This document shows, piece by piece, positions 8,901 to 19,112 of a stretch of DNA of 64,000 bases (its first letter is position 1; every line of letters begins with the position of its first letter). The translations under genes were made by a program, and so were the position numbers. The stretch is taken from positions 9,300,001 to 9,364,000 of the forward strand of contig NZ_CP197418.1 in NCBI RefSeq assembly GCF_052161655.1, read 5' to 3'. Origin of the DNA: Novipirellula sp052161655. Its GTDB lineage: Bacteria > Planctomycetota > Planctomycetia > Pirellulales > Pirellulaceae. The notes below the pieces were generated by a model. The model did no database searches, was not told where the DNA came from, and saw only the letters and a list, made by a program, of their open reading frames with translations.

Positions 8901-11900
8901 CTGGCCTTTGTAGAACGAGTTATCGAGCAGTCGCTGTCCCGCATCCTCAAAGTCTGCGTTTGCATTACCAAGCGACTCATTCAGCTCGCTCGAACCGAGC
9001 GTAACCGTCAACGTCGACTGATCGTTATCCTCGATCGTTACCGTGGTTTCACTCGTTAGCGAATCAGCAGTGGCAGTGATCGTCACGACCACGTCGCCGT
9101 CGACAACGATGTCATCGACAATGCTCAGCGGCACCTGGATCGAGGATTGTCCGGCAGGAATCGTCACCCACATCGGCACTCGCACTTGGCTCGCATCACT
9201 GCTGGTGAGCATCACGTCGAGGGATTCGGACACTTCGACATTTTGTCGCGACACTGTGATTGAAGGAGTCGGGTTGGCGGGATCAATTGGCTGGGCGATC
9301 ACGATATCGTCGACAGCAAAGTAGGCCGGCGTGTTCATTCCGAACGAGCCGACGTCCGACGAACTCAATGCAAACTCGAGCTTGACGGCATTCTCGAGTG
9401 ACGACACATCGACCACTGTCCAATCGTCAACGATGTAGTCGAGCGTGTCATCGTCGAAACGAAAATCAGCCAAATAAAACTCGACTGTTCCGACCGACTG
9501 ACCGGCTTCGTTCACGCCTTCGATCGTCAACAAGAACCAATCAGGATCGGATCCATCATCGCCACCAAATTGCTTGGCAAACGTGTCACCGTTGGCCATC
9601 GACAATCCGGCATAAGTCGTGTTGGTGATCGACAACTGTTGGAATCCGACACCGTTGTCGCTGGCGCGAGTAATGCTAGGCAGGTCGGCGGCGTAGCCTG
9701 ATGACACGGCGTACGTCCGTGAACCATACGCTCCGGCACCTGCAATCGCACTGTATTGGTTCAGGTAGCCGGGCGTCGTCGTATCGGTCGTATTGGAGAT
9801 CGCCCAACCGGACCATGAACCGTAGGTGGCATTGTAGGCGTTGTTCAGAGTTAAGCCATCGCTGATGAATTGCCCATTTCCGCCGGCCCCATTGTCGAAC
9901 GATTCGTTGGCTAGTCCGATGCCTAAATCTTCAAACCGAGTGGTCGCAGCGGCATCGGATTCACTGAATGTACTTTGGCTCGCGGTCACCCGAATCGCAG
10001 GCTGGTCGTTGTCATTGACATCGACCGAACTCGACAGCGAGATAAAACCAGCCGCGGCCGCGGTGAACTGAACCCTGGTGGTTCCATTATCAACACCATC
10101 ATCGACGGCTAATATCGTGAAGGTCGCTGAGGACGCGCCCGCGGGAATGGTGACCGTCGAGTCAACCGAAGCAATTGTTGGCGAAGAACTCGATAGTTGG
10201 ACCGTCAGTGCTTGGCTCGTGTCGGCATAGATCCGAGTCAGCGTTCCGGAAACCGTGGTTCCTTCGCCGATCGTTGCGGAGGCCACTGACACCGTCAATG
10301 TGGGAACCTCGTCGTCGATGATCGTGATCCCGCGAACCGCTTGCAAGTCGCCTGAGGTTGCCGTGATCGACGCCACAATATCCCCGTTACCTTGGTTGTT
10401 ATCGGTCATCCCGATTGCGAAATCGACAAAGGCTTGGCCAGCGGGAATCATCACTGTCGCCGGAATGATCAGTCCCGCGATGTCGCTCGAAAGGGAAACC
10501 GTCATCGCGGCGGACAAGTCATCCCCGCCGCGTGTCACCCGGCCGGTGGTCGCGGTGGCACCTGCGTTTTCGACAATCCTATGATCCAGCACATCGACTG
10601 CGATTCCCGGGGTCAAAAAGGACAATTCATCCATCGCAAAGTAGGCGGGGGTGTTCATTCCGAACACGCCCACGTCCGACGAGGTGACCCAAAACTCGAG
10701 CGAATCCGCATTGGACAACGAGCTTAAGTCAACTTCGGTCCACGCATCCACGATGTAGTCCAGCGAAGAATCGTCACTGCGATAATCGGCTAGATAAAAA
10801 CCGACCGTTCCAACACTCGCACCCGAATCGTCCTTACCTTCGATCGTCAACAGGAACCAATCAGGATCGGCCCCTGACGCTCCGCCGAACTTCTTCGCAA
10901 ACGAGTCGCCGTTCTGCATCGACAAGGCGGCGTATGTCGTATTGGTGATCTGAATCGACCGCAGCGATCCCGCATCTTCGGGCAACGTAACCTTCGCGAC
11001 ATCCTCACCCGTCGATGAGGCAAAAGACACTCCGTAGGTGGCTGAATCATTCGCACCGCTACCGGTGATGGCACTGAATTGGTTGGCAAATCCTGGGGTC
11101 GAAGTGTTGGTTTCGTTGGAGTACCCCCAACCCGACCATGAACCATAATCAAGCGAGTAGGCGTTATTTAACTGAGCTTCGTCGCTCGTGAATTCCCCCT
11201 TGGTGACTTGATCTCCAAAGGGTCCCTCACTGGTCGTGCCACCGGAAACGGGCCCGTTCCAGTGCGACTCGGGCGTTAGCGACTGACCGACATCCTCAAA
11301 TCCTACTGACGAAACCACATAGGGAGCTTGGTTGATTACGCCGATGGCATCGAGATCAAACCCGGCGCTGCCCACGGTCGGGAAGGGGTCATAGACCGTG
11401 TCACCACTGGAATCGGTTTGCGATCCGTCGCCGACAATATCCACGAGTCGAACATGAGTGATTGCACTGACATCTAAATTTACACTGACACCTGCCAGAT
11501 CATTCAGATCGAAGGGCGTCCCAAATCCCTGGCGATACTTTCCGGCAAAACCATCAATGTTCGTCGGATCAACGCTGCCAAAACCACCGACCGATGACTC
11601 GGTCAACGAGTCGGTATCAAAACGAAAGAAGTCGGTGCCGTTCGAGGAAACTTCGACATAGGCGAGTTCGAGAAACGTGTCGGTCACACTGTTTTCGAAG
11701 ACAGCAAAATCAGCTCCCAGTCCATCGCGGATTGGAATATCAAAATGCAACGTGATCTCGCCGCCACGACCGAGCGAAACGATATCGAAGCTGCTTCCCA
11801 CCGCGGGCCCTAACGCCTTGTCGGGTGTTTGGAACGTCGCGCTGACTTCGGTACCGGGAGTGTATTGTTTCCAATCGGTTGCCCAGGCAACGATTGCGGG

Positions 11901-12038
11901 ATCATCCATCGCGATCGCAGTGCTGCCAATCTGGTCCGCCGCAGGTGCATAAGGCCCCGCGGCCAACAATCGTCGATCCTCGAGTAGTTCGGTAGTCAGT
12001 CGGCGGCGACGGCGGAGTTGGTTTGTACGTTGACGCAT
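5997..12038 (-). CDS. Giant surface protein: LEPR-XLL leader, three DUF4465 domains, Calx-beta-like repeats, dockerin
   Basis: This 2013-residue exported protein begins with a basic stretch and ELLEDRRLLA, the LEPR-XLL-type leader of planctomycetal surface proteins. Residues about 40-240 form a domain with FAVFENS and LELAYVEVSSNGTDF motifs, often seen with DUF4465. Three DUF4465-like domains follow at about 245-470, 700-910 and 1030-1240, each with GSWSGW near its start and GMNTPAYFA near its end. Between and after them are many Calx-beta-like repeats with the recurring phrase TIPAG. Near the C terminus (about 1845-1910) a dockerin-like pair of Ca-binding loops reads DVNNSGSVTASDAL and DVSGDGKVTALDAL. 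It is probably a Ca-dependent adhesion or scaffold protein on the cell surface. No cohesin is encoded in the window. Confidence 0.88.
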   Translation of the reverse strand: MRQRTNQLRRRRRLTTELLEDRRLLAAGPYAPAADQIGSTAIAMDDPAIVAWATDWKQYTPGTEVSATFQTPDKALGPAVGSSFDIVSLGRGGEITLHFDIPIRDGLGADFAVFENSVTDTFLELAYVEVSSNGTDFFRFDTDSLTESSVGGFGSVDPTNIDGFAGKYRQGFGTPFDLNDLAGVSVNLDVSAITHVRLVDIVGDGSQTDSSGDTVYDPFPTVGSAGFDLDAIGVINQAPYVVSSVGFEDVGQSLTPESHWNGPVSGGTTSEGPFGDQVTKGEFTSDEAQLNNAYSLDYGSWSGWGYSNETNTSTPGFANQFSAITGSGANDSATYGVSFASSTGEDVAKVTLPEDAGSLRSIQITNTTYAALSMQNGDSFAKKFGGASGADPDWFLLTIEGKDDSGASVGTVGFYLADYRSDDSSLDYIVDAWTEVDLSSLSNADSLEFWVTSSDVGVFGMNTPAYFAMDELSFLTPGIAVDVLDHRIVENAGATATTGRVTRGGDDLSAAMTVSLSSDIAGLIIPATVMIPAGQAFVDFAIGMTDNNQGNGDIVASITATSGDLQAVRGITIIDDEVPTLTVSVASATIGEGTTVSGTLTRIYADTSQALTVQLSSSSPTIASVDSTVTIPAGASSATFTILAVDDGVDNGTTRVQFTAAAAGFISLSSSVDVNDNDQPAIRVTASQSTFSESDAAATTRFEDLGIGLANESFDNGAGGNGQFISDGLTLNNAYNATYGSWSGWAISNTTDTTTPGYLNQYSAIAGAGAYGSRTYAVSSGYAADLPSITRASDNGVGFQQLSITNTTYAGLSMANGDTFAKQFGGDDGSDPDWFLLTIEGVNEAGQSVGTVEFYLADFRFDDDTLDYIVDDWTVVDVSSLENAVKLEFALSSSDVGSFGMNTPAYFAVDDIVIAQPIDPANPTPSITVSRQNVEVSESLDVMLTSSDASQVRVPMWVTIPAGQSSIQVPLSIVDDIVVDGDVVVTITATADSLTSETTVTIEDNDQSTLTVTLGSSELNESLGNANADFEDAGQRLLDNSFYKGQDGAGSFQSGNLVFANNYNPAWGSWSGWAFSNTTDQTTAGYGNQFSAFAGSGANGSSTYAVGTGATGSSAAVIQKNSDGLFDSLMVTNTTYAALSMTEGDAFAKKFGGESGNDPDYLLLTIEGLDANDQLIGTVEFYLADYRFVDNSLDYIVQDWTQVDLTQIAAADRLELSVASSDVGAFGMNTPAYFAVDDVRVQPAAELAGHGIVHRNDDDLSNPLVVTINADPSGSLLLPTTVTIPAGSAVAQFSFDVINDRVASGDKTIAVSAAVDGYASAPGQLSVVDDDEQQVGLWLDQLIFAEDAGVGAVTGVISRNDANLDSALEVTLDVGSASGIVLPATVTIPAGSRSVAFAGDVVSDGLAGEDQTVTITIQADGYLDSTASIELTEVDQAGLSIEFSAAAVNEDAGEAAVGLTVSRNTLDISESLVVSLSGVVDSRLDLPATITIPANERSASITIDVINNLRPDGDRDETVTVTADGFADGVGTIQVSDDEVAEIELVASGDTTQVSESGTSDTFEVRLTAQPTTDVVLAVAESDSGDYELDKTRLVFTSENWNVPQTVTVTGIADFVIEENESHSLVVSVVSEESDAAFASAASASLPLVIEEVAIENIELVSQDDVLMIRDLDSENTFALTDTEDGLQWVGDDRAQHLSVDAAVVGDQSVTLDLAGGNDEVTLTGLSTLKINGGEGFDRLTVTLSESEVDLAAFLANQISGFEEVVIATTEAKLLSLDANAIAQAFGPDTSMVLHIGVSQLTASTGWTLADPTFVSGVFAQVLRFEGVEILVISDSPWRNSRDRWDVNNSGSVTASDALAIINRLPLQGQSSLPVIESLADFTGMYYDVSGDGKVTALDALNVINRLNKSIETPPAESELATALPRPVSTAMSTTVSPSVLANPAETDAAVESTEGVSLTPAAGLSRSTAEIVDEVMRELAGDGFAANDVVDDFSLNDELESSSDMFDWQLLG

Positions 12039-12120
12039 ATTGGTTGTTTATTGTGTGGAGAGTATCAGTGTGCAGGAGTTCAATCTCGAGCGACACAAAA
12101 TGTTACAAACAGTATAAAAA

Positions 12121-13002
12121 TCAAAATTCGGAGACCACTTCATGACCCGCGCGCGTGCAAATTGCCGCTAACACAGTCAGATCCATGCTCTCGTTGAGGA
12201 AACGAACCGATCCATCGGCAAAGGCTGCATTGACTCCTTGCGGATGAAAACTTCGCATGTCGTTTTCAAAACTGGGGGCCTTGTTGATCGGAAAGGCTTG
12301 ATCAAACAAGTTCTTTCCACTGATCCATTGGCCATCCGGAAAATCAGCGTCCTCGGATACCACGACCGTCGTCGAAGTGCCGTCCAAAATGTCACGAAAA
12401 CGCAACGCTCGGTCGTAAATCATCACTCCCGAGGGTGGATTGTTGGTGGTCAGAATTCGTTCGCCGTAGATGCCGCCGTAATCGGTCACGCCGCGACCTT
12501 TTTTCAAATTGTCACTGCGAGGTGTCGAAGGACAGATGAATGTCGAAATGACCGACGCTGCGGCGGCTGCGTTTTTCGGGTCGTCATACGGAACGCCGAA
12601 ATCAATCTGCTGCCAAACCGCGGTCTGTTCGAGTTGCGGCAACATCATCGCCGACCATGCGAACTCTTTGCCTTTGGGCCACAGCGGGCGTGGTTGGATC
12701 ACCCCGATGGGAAACTGGTTGAAGGCGGCGTGATAGTTCTGCAGCCCCAAACCGATCTGATGCAAACGACTGTGACACTGCATCCGACGTGCGGCCTCGC
12801 GAGCCGCCTGTACCGCCGGCAAAAGCAATCCGACGAGAGTCCCGATAATGGCAATCACGACCAACAGCTCGATCAGCGTGAAGCCTCGCTGGTGACCGCG
12901 AGAGCTTGATCGATTTATGTGTGAGCGCGAAACCGACCGCGGATGACAGGCTGGAAGCCTATCCCACAACGGGTTTGTTCGTTCACAATCGAGGAACCTC
13001 AT
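12121..13002 (-). CDS. DUF1559 prepilin-type protein with repeat-derived leader
   Basis: This 293-residue protein has a type IV pilin-like N-terminal segment (RGFTLIELLVVIAIIGTLVG), then QAAREAARRMQC and the QIGLGLQNYHAAFNQFP stretch that defines DUF1559. The C-terminal half carries the usual ADGSVRF motif. These proteins are greatly expanded in Planctomycetes, and most have no assigned role beyond being pseudopilin-like. The only ATG (13002) gives an unusually long leader of 39 residues, 12 of them lying within or around a copy of a dispersed repeat at 12946-12967. No better start exists; the single TTG alternative also lies inside the repeat. It lies upstream of the giant surface protein on the same strand, 82 bases away. 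Confidence 0.85.
   Translation of the reverse strand: MRFLDCERTNPLWDRLPACHPRSVSRSHINRSSSRGHQRGFTLIELLVVIAIIGTLVGLLLPAVQAAREAARRMQCHSRLHQIGLGLQNYHAAFNQFPIGVIQPRPLWPKGKEFAWSAMMLPQLEQTAVWQQIDFGVPYDDPKNAAAAASVISTFICPSTPRSDNLKKGRGVTDYGGIYGERILTTNNPPSGVMIYDRALRFRDILDGTSTTVVVSEDADFPDGQWISGKNLFDQAFPINKAPSFENDMRSFHPQGVNAAFADGSVRFLNESMDLTVLAAICTRAGHEVVSEF
12946..12967 (-). repeat. Inverted copy of the 22-base dispersed repeat, inside coding sequence
   Basis: This is an exact reverse complement of the repeat at 5572-5593. It lies within the leader region of the DUF1559 reading frame and contributes residues around LWDRLPAC. Confidence 0.85.
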
Positions 13003-13687
13003 CGACGTACCGCCAACGATTTATAGGGAAGACCGAGTGGATGTCGCCGGATGTCCACCGCTGTATTCGCAAACGCGAAGGGCAGGGGAGGGTAGCCGAC
13101 AGCATTCATGCCAAGGAAAATCAACAACAGCGACTCACTGCAAAACGCCTTTTGCACAGCGAGACGGTTCGATCATGACGCTAACCTCACCCAAGAAGGT
13201 TTTTCAAGAATTACTGCGTAAGCACAACAGGGTTGTTGGCAACCATGTTGCGTGCAGCGAGTTCCAAAGCATCCGGTGACGCGGTAGGTCTTCTGACTTA
13301 GGACGCATGCCAGCTTCTCCGCCTTCTCATTCCCAAATCGGCCGACGCCCGATGGCGACAAACGCGATTTGAAGAACAATGGCACGAAAGAGTGAGACGT
13401 TGGCGGTTCGCGAAAACGTCACAAAGTGCGACATTCCTCGCGAACAACATCCGTTACAGCGGCCGGGCCGTCTCGGAATTTCACCGAAGTTCCCTGTTTC
13501 CGCAAAATCCAAGATCCGTTGACTTTGCGGCACCGCTCACCGTTAATTGACGACTCTATCGGCTTGCCAAATCATTGTCAAACGCCCAAGTTGCAAGGTC
13601 GCCCCTGTTTACCTTGACCCACTTTTGACGGGATCATGAGGAGCGTGAGCATGAATTTTCTCAAAACACGAGGACTTCGGAAACCTG
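13003..13687. other. Intergenic region, no gene recognised
   Basis: This is a 685-base gap between the minus-strand DUF1559 gene and plus-strand kdsB, so divergent promoters are expected. Several short open frames exist but none shows family motifs, a credible start or a hydrophobic or repeat pattern. No repeat or RNA was recognised. Confidence 0.5.
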
Positions 13688-14524
13688 ATGAACAATCGCT
13701 GCATGATCGTCATTCCCGCTCGTCTGGCTTCGATTCGACTCCCCGAAAAACTGCTTCGCAGCGCAGGGGGCAAGTCCATACTCCGTCACACCTGGGAAGC
13801 AGCCTCGAAAGCCAGCATTGCCGACGCCGTAGTGGTCGCAGTCGATGACCCCAAACTTGCCGATGAGGTGAACTCGTTCGGCGGCCGATGCGTGATGACC
13901 AGCGTCGATTGCCCTAGCGGCACCGATCGGATTGCCGAGGTTGCAGCTCAATTCCCCGATTTTGACGCGTTTATCAACGTCCAAGGCGACGAGCCCGAAA
14001 TTGATCCGCAGACGATTGATCTCGTCGGGTCGGTGCTGATCAACGATGACCAGGCCGACATCGCCACGATCGGAACCCCCATCCGAAGCGAGGCACTGCT
14101 GCACGATCCGGCCTGCGTCAAAATTGTGGTCGCTGCGAGTGGGTGCGAAACGACGAGTGGGTGCGAAACGGGGCAGAGCAGGGCAGGGCAGGCCACCCAC
14201 CCGACCGACCACCCACAATTTGCCGGTAATGCGATTTATTTCAGCCGCGAGGCGGTGCCTCATTTTCGCGGTGGGGTCACCCCCGAATCGCTCGCGATGG
14301 AACCACCGCTGTTTTGGCACCACGTCGGATTGTATGCCTATCGCCGCGATTTTTTGGAATGGTTTTCCAAGCAACCGCCCAGCCCGCTGGAGCAATCCGA
14401 ACGTCTCGAGCAACTGCGAGCGATCGAAGCAGGCAAGCGAATCGTGGTCGCACGCGTCCAATCAGCCGCGCCGGGCATCGACACCGAAGCCGATTTCCAA
14501 GCGTTTGCTGAGCGGATCCGCTAA
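13688..14524 (+). CDS. kdsB: 3-deoxy-manno-octulosonate cytidylyltransferase (CMP-KDO synthetase)
   Basis: KdsB activates KDO with CTP to give CMP-KDO for lipopolysaccharide inner-core synthesis in the cytoplasm. The 278-residue chain opens with VIPARLASIRLPEKLL, the nucleotide-binding start of the family. It has CPSGTDRIAEV (75-85) and the metal/nucleotide motif NVQGDEPEI (97-105), then NAIYFSREAVP. It is about 25 residues longer than usual because of a low-complexity insertion at about 151-177, built from two SGCETT-like units and a Gly/Ala/His/Pro stretch, just before the conserved NAIYFSR. The frame is intact on both sides. pyrG follows 62 bases later. Presence of kdsB implies a lipid A/KDO outer membrane. 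Confidence 0.93.
   Translation: MNNRCMIVIPARLASIRLPEKLLRSAGGKSILRHTWEAASKASIADAVVVAVDDPKLADEVNSFGGRCVMTSVDCPSGTDRIAEVAAQFPDFDAFINVQGDEPEIDPQTIDLVGSVLINDDQADIATIGTPIRSEALLHDPACVKIVVAASGCETTSGCETGQSRAGQATHPTDHPQFAGNAIYFSREAVPHFRGGVTPESLAMEPPLFWHHVGLYAYRRDFLEWFSKQPPSPLEQSERLEQLRAIEAGKRIVVARVQSAAPGIDTEADFQAFAERIR
14137..14172 (+). repeat. Two tandem 18-base units inside kdsB
   Basis: Two nearly identical 18-base copies (GAGTGGGTGCGAAACGAC, 14137-14154 and 14155-14172) are followed by a G/C-rich simple stretch up to about 14215. The unit length keeps the kdsB frame open, and they encode the SGCET insertion. Confidence 0.85.
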
Positions 14525-14586
14525 ATGCAATTCTGTGGGTTTGCGACGACTTCCGTCTTTTTCCCATTTGGGTATGATTTCGTTCC

Positions 14587-16227
<1,641 letters not shown>

Positions 16228-16277
16228 TTTCCCCTGGAATCAACGCCCACAACGTCACCGATTTCAAAGGCAATCTC

Positions 16278-16796
16278 ATGAGCGACCCCAACAACAGCAA
16301 CGACGAAACGAACTCCGAAGAACCGAAAATCATTGTCGACAGTGATTGGAAAGAGCAGGTCGCCAAAGAAAAAGAAGCCGCCAGCGCTAAAGCTGCGGCC
16401 GAGCCAGTGACCGCCGAGTCAGAGACCACCGATACCGAACCTACTCCTGCACAGGATGCCGACGAGAAAACGGTGACGGCAGAGCAGAAGGCTCCTGTCA
16501 GCGCCAAAGCGGAAAATGCAGACGAAGATATGTCGATGCATTCACCGCCGCCGGCTTCGTTCGAAGTCCTGATCTCGATGCTATTCACTCAAGCGATGGC
16601 GACTCTGGGGCAGATCCCTGATCCCGCCAGCGGCGAGGCGAAGGTCAACAAGCCATTTGCAAAGCATTACATCGACACGATCGACATGCTTAGCGAAAAG
16701 ACCAAAGGCAACCTCAGCGACGACGAGTCCAAAATGCTCTCCGAAGCCTTGCATGCGCTTCGCATGATGTACGTCAACACCAAGGCATCGTCTTAG
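16278..16796 (+). CDS. DUF1844 domain protein
   Basis: This is a 172-residue soluble protein. The first 85 residues are acidic, low-complexity and rich in Ala, Glu and Thr. The last 85 form the DUF1844 domain: PPPASFEVLISMLFTQAMATLGQIPDP, then a helix around YIDTIDMLSEKTKGNLSDDE and a final LHALRMMYV. The function of DUF1844 is not known. It lies 50 bases after pyrG on the same strand and probably closes that transcript. A long inverted repeat begins at its stop codon. Confidence 0.85.
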   Translation: MSDPNNSNDETNSEEPKIIVDSDWKEQVAKEKEAASAKAAAEPVTAESETTDTEPTPAQDADEKTVTAEQKAPVSAKAENADEDMSMHSPPPASFEVLISMLFTQAMATLGQIPDPASGEAKVNKPFAKHYIDTIDMLSEKTKGNLSDDESKMLSEALHALRMMYVNTKASS

Positions 16797-16897
16797 AGAG
16801 TATCCGAAAAGGGGTCTGACCCTTTGGAAGAGCGAGTCCTTATTGTTGAGTTTTTTGCCTCGCCGGAGAGGGTCAGACCCCTTTTCGGATACCCTCT
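16795..16897. repeat. Long inverted repeat abutting the DUF1844 stop codon
   Basis: Arms of 29 bases at 16795-16823 and 16869-16897 match at 28 positions (core GTATCCGAAAAGGGGTCTGA and complement), with a 45-base centre. The left arm starts within the TAG stop codon. The arms have no T-run, so this looks like a mobile palindromic element rather than a terminator, although the transcript would fold strongly. Confidence 0.85.
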
Positions 16898-16926
16898 TAG
16901 TCCGAACTTCCTACTGAGTGAGCATT

Positions 16927-16972
16927 AAAAAAAAGCGGACCGACTCGTTAGAGCCGATCCGCTTTTTGCTTT
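16927..16972 (-). terminator. Rho-independent terminator, possibly bidirectional
   Basis: A stem of about 13 pairs (AGCGGACCGACTC / GAGCCGATCCGCT, two G-T type mismatches) with loop GTTA is followed on the minus strand by eight T residues. It lies 20 bases past the stop of the minus-strand DUF1559 gene. A weaker T-run on the plus side could also end kdsB-pyrG-DUF1844 transcripts. Confidence 0.85.
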
Positions 16973-16990
16973 AACTAGCAGCGATAACGT

Positions 16991-18100
16991 TTACTCGAGT
17001 GTCTGCGCTTCCTTGCCTTCGGCGGTTCCCAACGCTCCCCACAACCCATAGGGACTTGCCATTCCAGCCACCGTGATCCCCGCCGTTTGATCGCCCGATT
17101 CAATGGAGTCCGTAATAAATTTGACTGCTCCGTCCCCCATTAACACATGTGCGCCACCTTGGTGACGACTTGTGACGGTGTAGGTCCCTTCGCGACCATC
17201 AGTGTTATGCGACTGACAACTCTCCTTATTGGGAGGCCGAACGGTGTTGACCGCGGTGTACATCGGCAGCCCGCACATCCAACGATGCCCCTTTTTCCAT
17301 TCATCTCCCTTGCTGTACTGCAGTTCAGCCGACGCGACATAGAACTGAGGACGAGCCGGATCAATCGCATTGGTTGTACACTTCGGGTGCGTGGGGTTGA
17401 AATGGTTATCGCCGTTGTCGATGTACACCGGTTGAGCGATGATCTCGCGGCGGCCAGCGTCACAAACAATTTCACCTGCCATGATCGTGTTGGACAATCC
17501 GTCTAGCGTATCGCGGAAGCCAGTTTTTCGGCGTGTTTTAAACATCCCCCGCAGGTGCATATCCGCAGCCGCATTCACCGAGGTGTTAGCATCATCTACG
17601 CCCCCACGATCGGTCCACTGAATTCCATCCCCGATACACGCTGCATAATTGTTGCTACCAAAGGATCCCGCAGTAGGAACATAGGGGTCGCTTGGACAGC
17701 GATAGCTACCGACGGTCGTACGCCAAGGATCGTAGCCCGTGTTCCAAGTTTCAGGTCCCATCGCTGGATAAGTCTTATATGGATTACTGACTTGCTCCCA
17801 CAGTGACTGCTGCTCAATGAACGGCAAAATCCCAACTAAAAAGCTAAGGAAGTTTACATTCGACTGAGCCCCGGGCGGAGTCGATCCACCACCCTGCTTG
17901 GGCAACTGATTGTAGGCAGCATGATAGTTATGCAGCCCCAAGCCAATCTGCTTGACGTTGTTGCTGCACTGCATCCGGCGAGCGGCTTCACGAGCCGCCT
18001 GCACTGCTGGGAGCAATAACCCAACCAAAACGCCAATAATTGCGATGACGACGAGCAATTCAACCAAGGTAAATCCTTGGCGTTTCACATTCATTCTCAT
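16991..18100 (-). CDS. DUF1559 prepilin-type protein
   Basis: This protein is 369 residues from ATG 18100, which has a GAGGG ribosome site six bases upstream. An open frame continues upstream to a GTG at 18166 but gives an implausible leader. The leader is very short (MRMNVKRQG), then FTLVELLVVIAIIGVLVGLLLPAVQAA gives the pilin-like helix with Glu5. Family features follow: EAARRMQCSNNVKQIGLGLHNYHAAYNQLP, a Cys-containing YRCPSDP, and a C-terminal GGAHVLMGDGAVKFI. It closely resembles the DUF1559 protein at 29449-30600, sharing a SPYG-x-WGALGT ending. A strong terminator follows it. Confidence 0.9.
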   Translation of the reverse strand: MRMNVKRQGFTLVELLVVIAIIGVLVGLLLPAVQAAREAARRMQCSNNVKQIGLGLHNYHAAYNQLPKQGGGSTPPGAQSNVNFLSFLVGILPFIEQQSLWEQVSNPYKTYPAMGPETWNTGYDPWRTTVGSYRCPSDPYVPTAGSFGSNNYAACIGDGIQWTDRGGVDDANTSVNAAADMHLRGMFKTRRKTGFRDTLDGLSNTIMAGEIVCDAGRREIIAQPVYIDNGDNHFNPTHPKCTTNAIDPARPQFYVASAELQYSKGDEWKKGHRWMCGLPMYTAVNTVRPPNKESCQSHNTDGREGTYTVTSRHQGGAHVLMGDGAVKFITDSIESGDQTAGITVAGMASPYGLWGALGTAEGKEAQTLE

Positions 18101-18734
18101 AGGAACCCTCGATAGAAATGCAGAAGTAGGGAAAAAACAGGAAGCCGCCTGACGACACACGACCACACTGAACGTCTCTCAGAAACGCACAAAACTAACA
18201 TATATTGTCACAGGATAGCCGGAACGGCGAAGATGTCTCAAACTGACAATGCCGACATAAAAACTTAAAAACACCACGCCAGAGTGGTCGTGTCGTGAGT
18301 AGGCCCTAATTATAGCGTTGGCAACACCCGAAAAAAATGAGTTTTAACGCATAAACACTGATACATTTTACCATCACAGTTCTGCTATCAAATCGGGATG
18401 GACGCGACACTCCGATTCTTCGACGCAAGATGAGGCTAGGAACATTTCGATACGCAGCATGGGCGGACCGAAACGCATCACCGAATAGCGATGACAAGGA
18501 AGCTAGAGATGACAAAATCCAGAGACGACAACCGTTAAGAAGAAACGCCCCAACGCCCGCATCGCCTTGGGCTACAGCCACGACAATCTGGGCCGCAACC
18601 AAAGCTCCAAAGGCGAAGCTGCAAAGCTAACACTAAGAATCCAAACGAACGTCAACCACGTGTAGCAATCGACAGCACCTCGTGGATCAATTGTGCTAGA
18701 AAGAGATCGAGTGCCATGCGATTGCGAACGACAA
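18101..18734. other. Intergenic region, no gene recognised
   Basis: About 630 bases lie between two minus-strand genes. The best open frames here (for example 18306-18602 minus) lack family motifs and a ribosome site. A possible sigma-70-like promoter for the DUF1559 gene (TTGAGA, 18 bases, TATCCT, around 18200-18235 minus) is weak evidence only. Confidence 0.4.
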
Positions 18735-18911
18735 CTAACGCCGATCTTGTGCGGACGGAGTGGCATAATGTTCTGCCTGCGCCTTCAGCTGCTCGGGGGT
18801 GGGCGGCGGTGGCGGGGCCGTGGTCATATTAGGTGCATCTTGGCTACACCCGACCACAAACATCGAAAATAGCATCACGCCAATCGGCAACAAAAAGGTT
18901 CGTTTCTTCAT
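18735..18911 (-). CDS. Small lipoprotein
   Basis: This 58-residue protein starts at ATG 18911 (MKKRTFLLP) with an AGGTG site nine bases upstream. A GTG four codons earlier is possible. A hydrophobic signal ends in the lipobox FVVGCS, then a short mature part contains a run of five prolines and PEQLKAQAEHYA. No domain is recognised. Similar tiny lipoproteins accompany DUF1559 genes in planctomycetes, and a second one lies at 29091-29309 beside another DUF1559 gene. It is divergent from the TPR gene at 19113. Confidence 0.75.
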   Translation of the reverse strand: MKKRTFLLPIGVMLFSMFVVGCSQDAPNMTTAPPPPPTPEQLKAQAEHYATPSAQDRR

Positions 18912-19112
18912 CAATTTCGACACCTAAGGAATGGAGACAAGAGAATAATGAAAGGATCAACAGCAGATCCTATTGAAATTATTTGCGCACAAAACAACGC
19001 CAGCAATGAGCGTTTGCGCAAAACAGCTGTGATATTTTACCAGCTGAACCAGCCTCGTTCTCATTCGTAATACTGGGTGTCCCCTCGACCGCTTTCGCAG
19101 GAAACCAACCCC

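Noticed and set aside
18306..18602. 98-residue minus-strand open frame with a hydrophobic start
   Set aside because: No ribosome site, no homologous motif, and sequence character unlike neighbouring genes.
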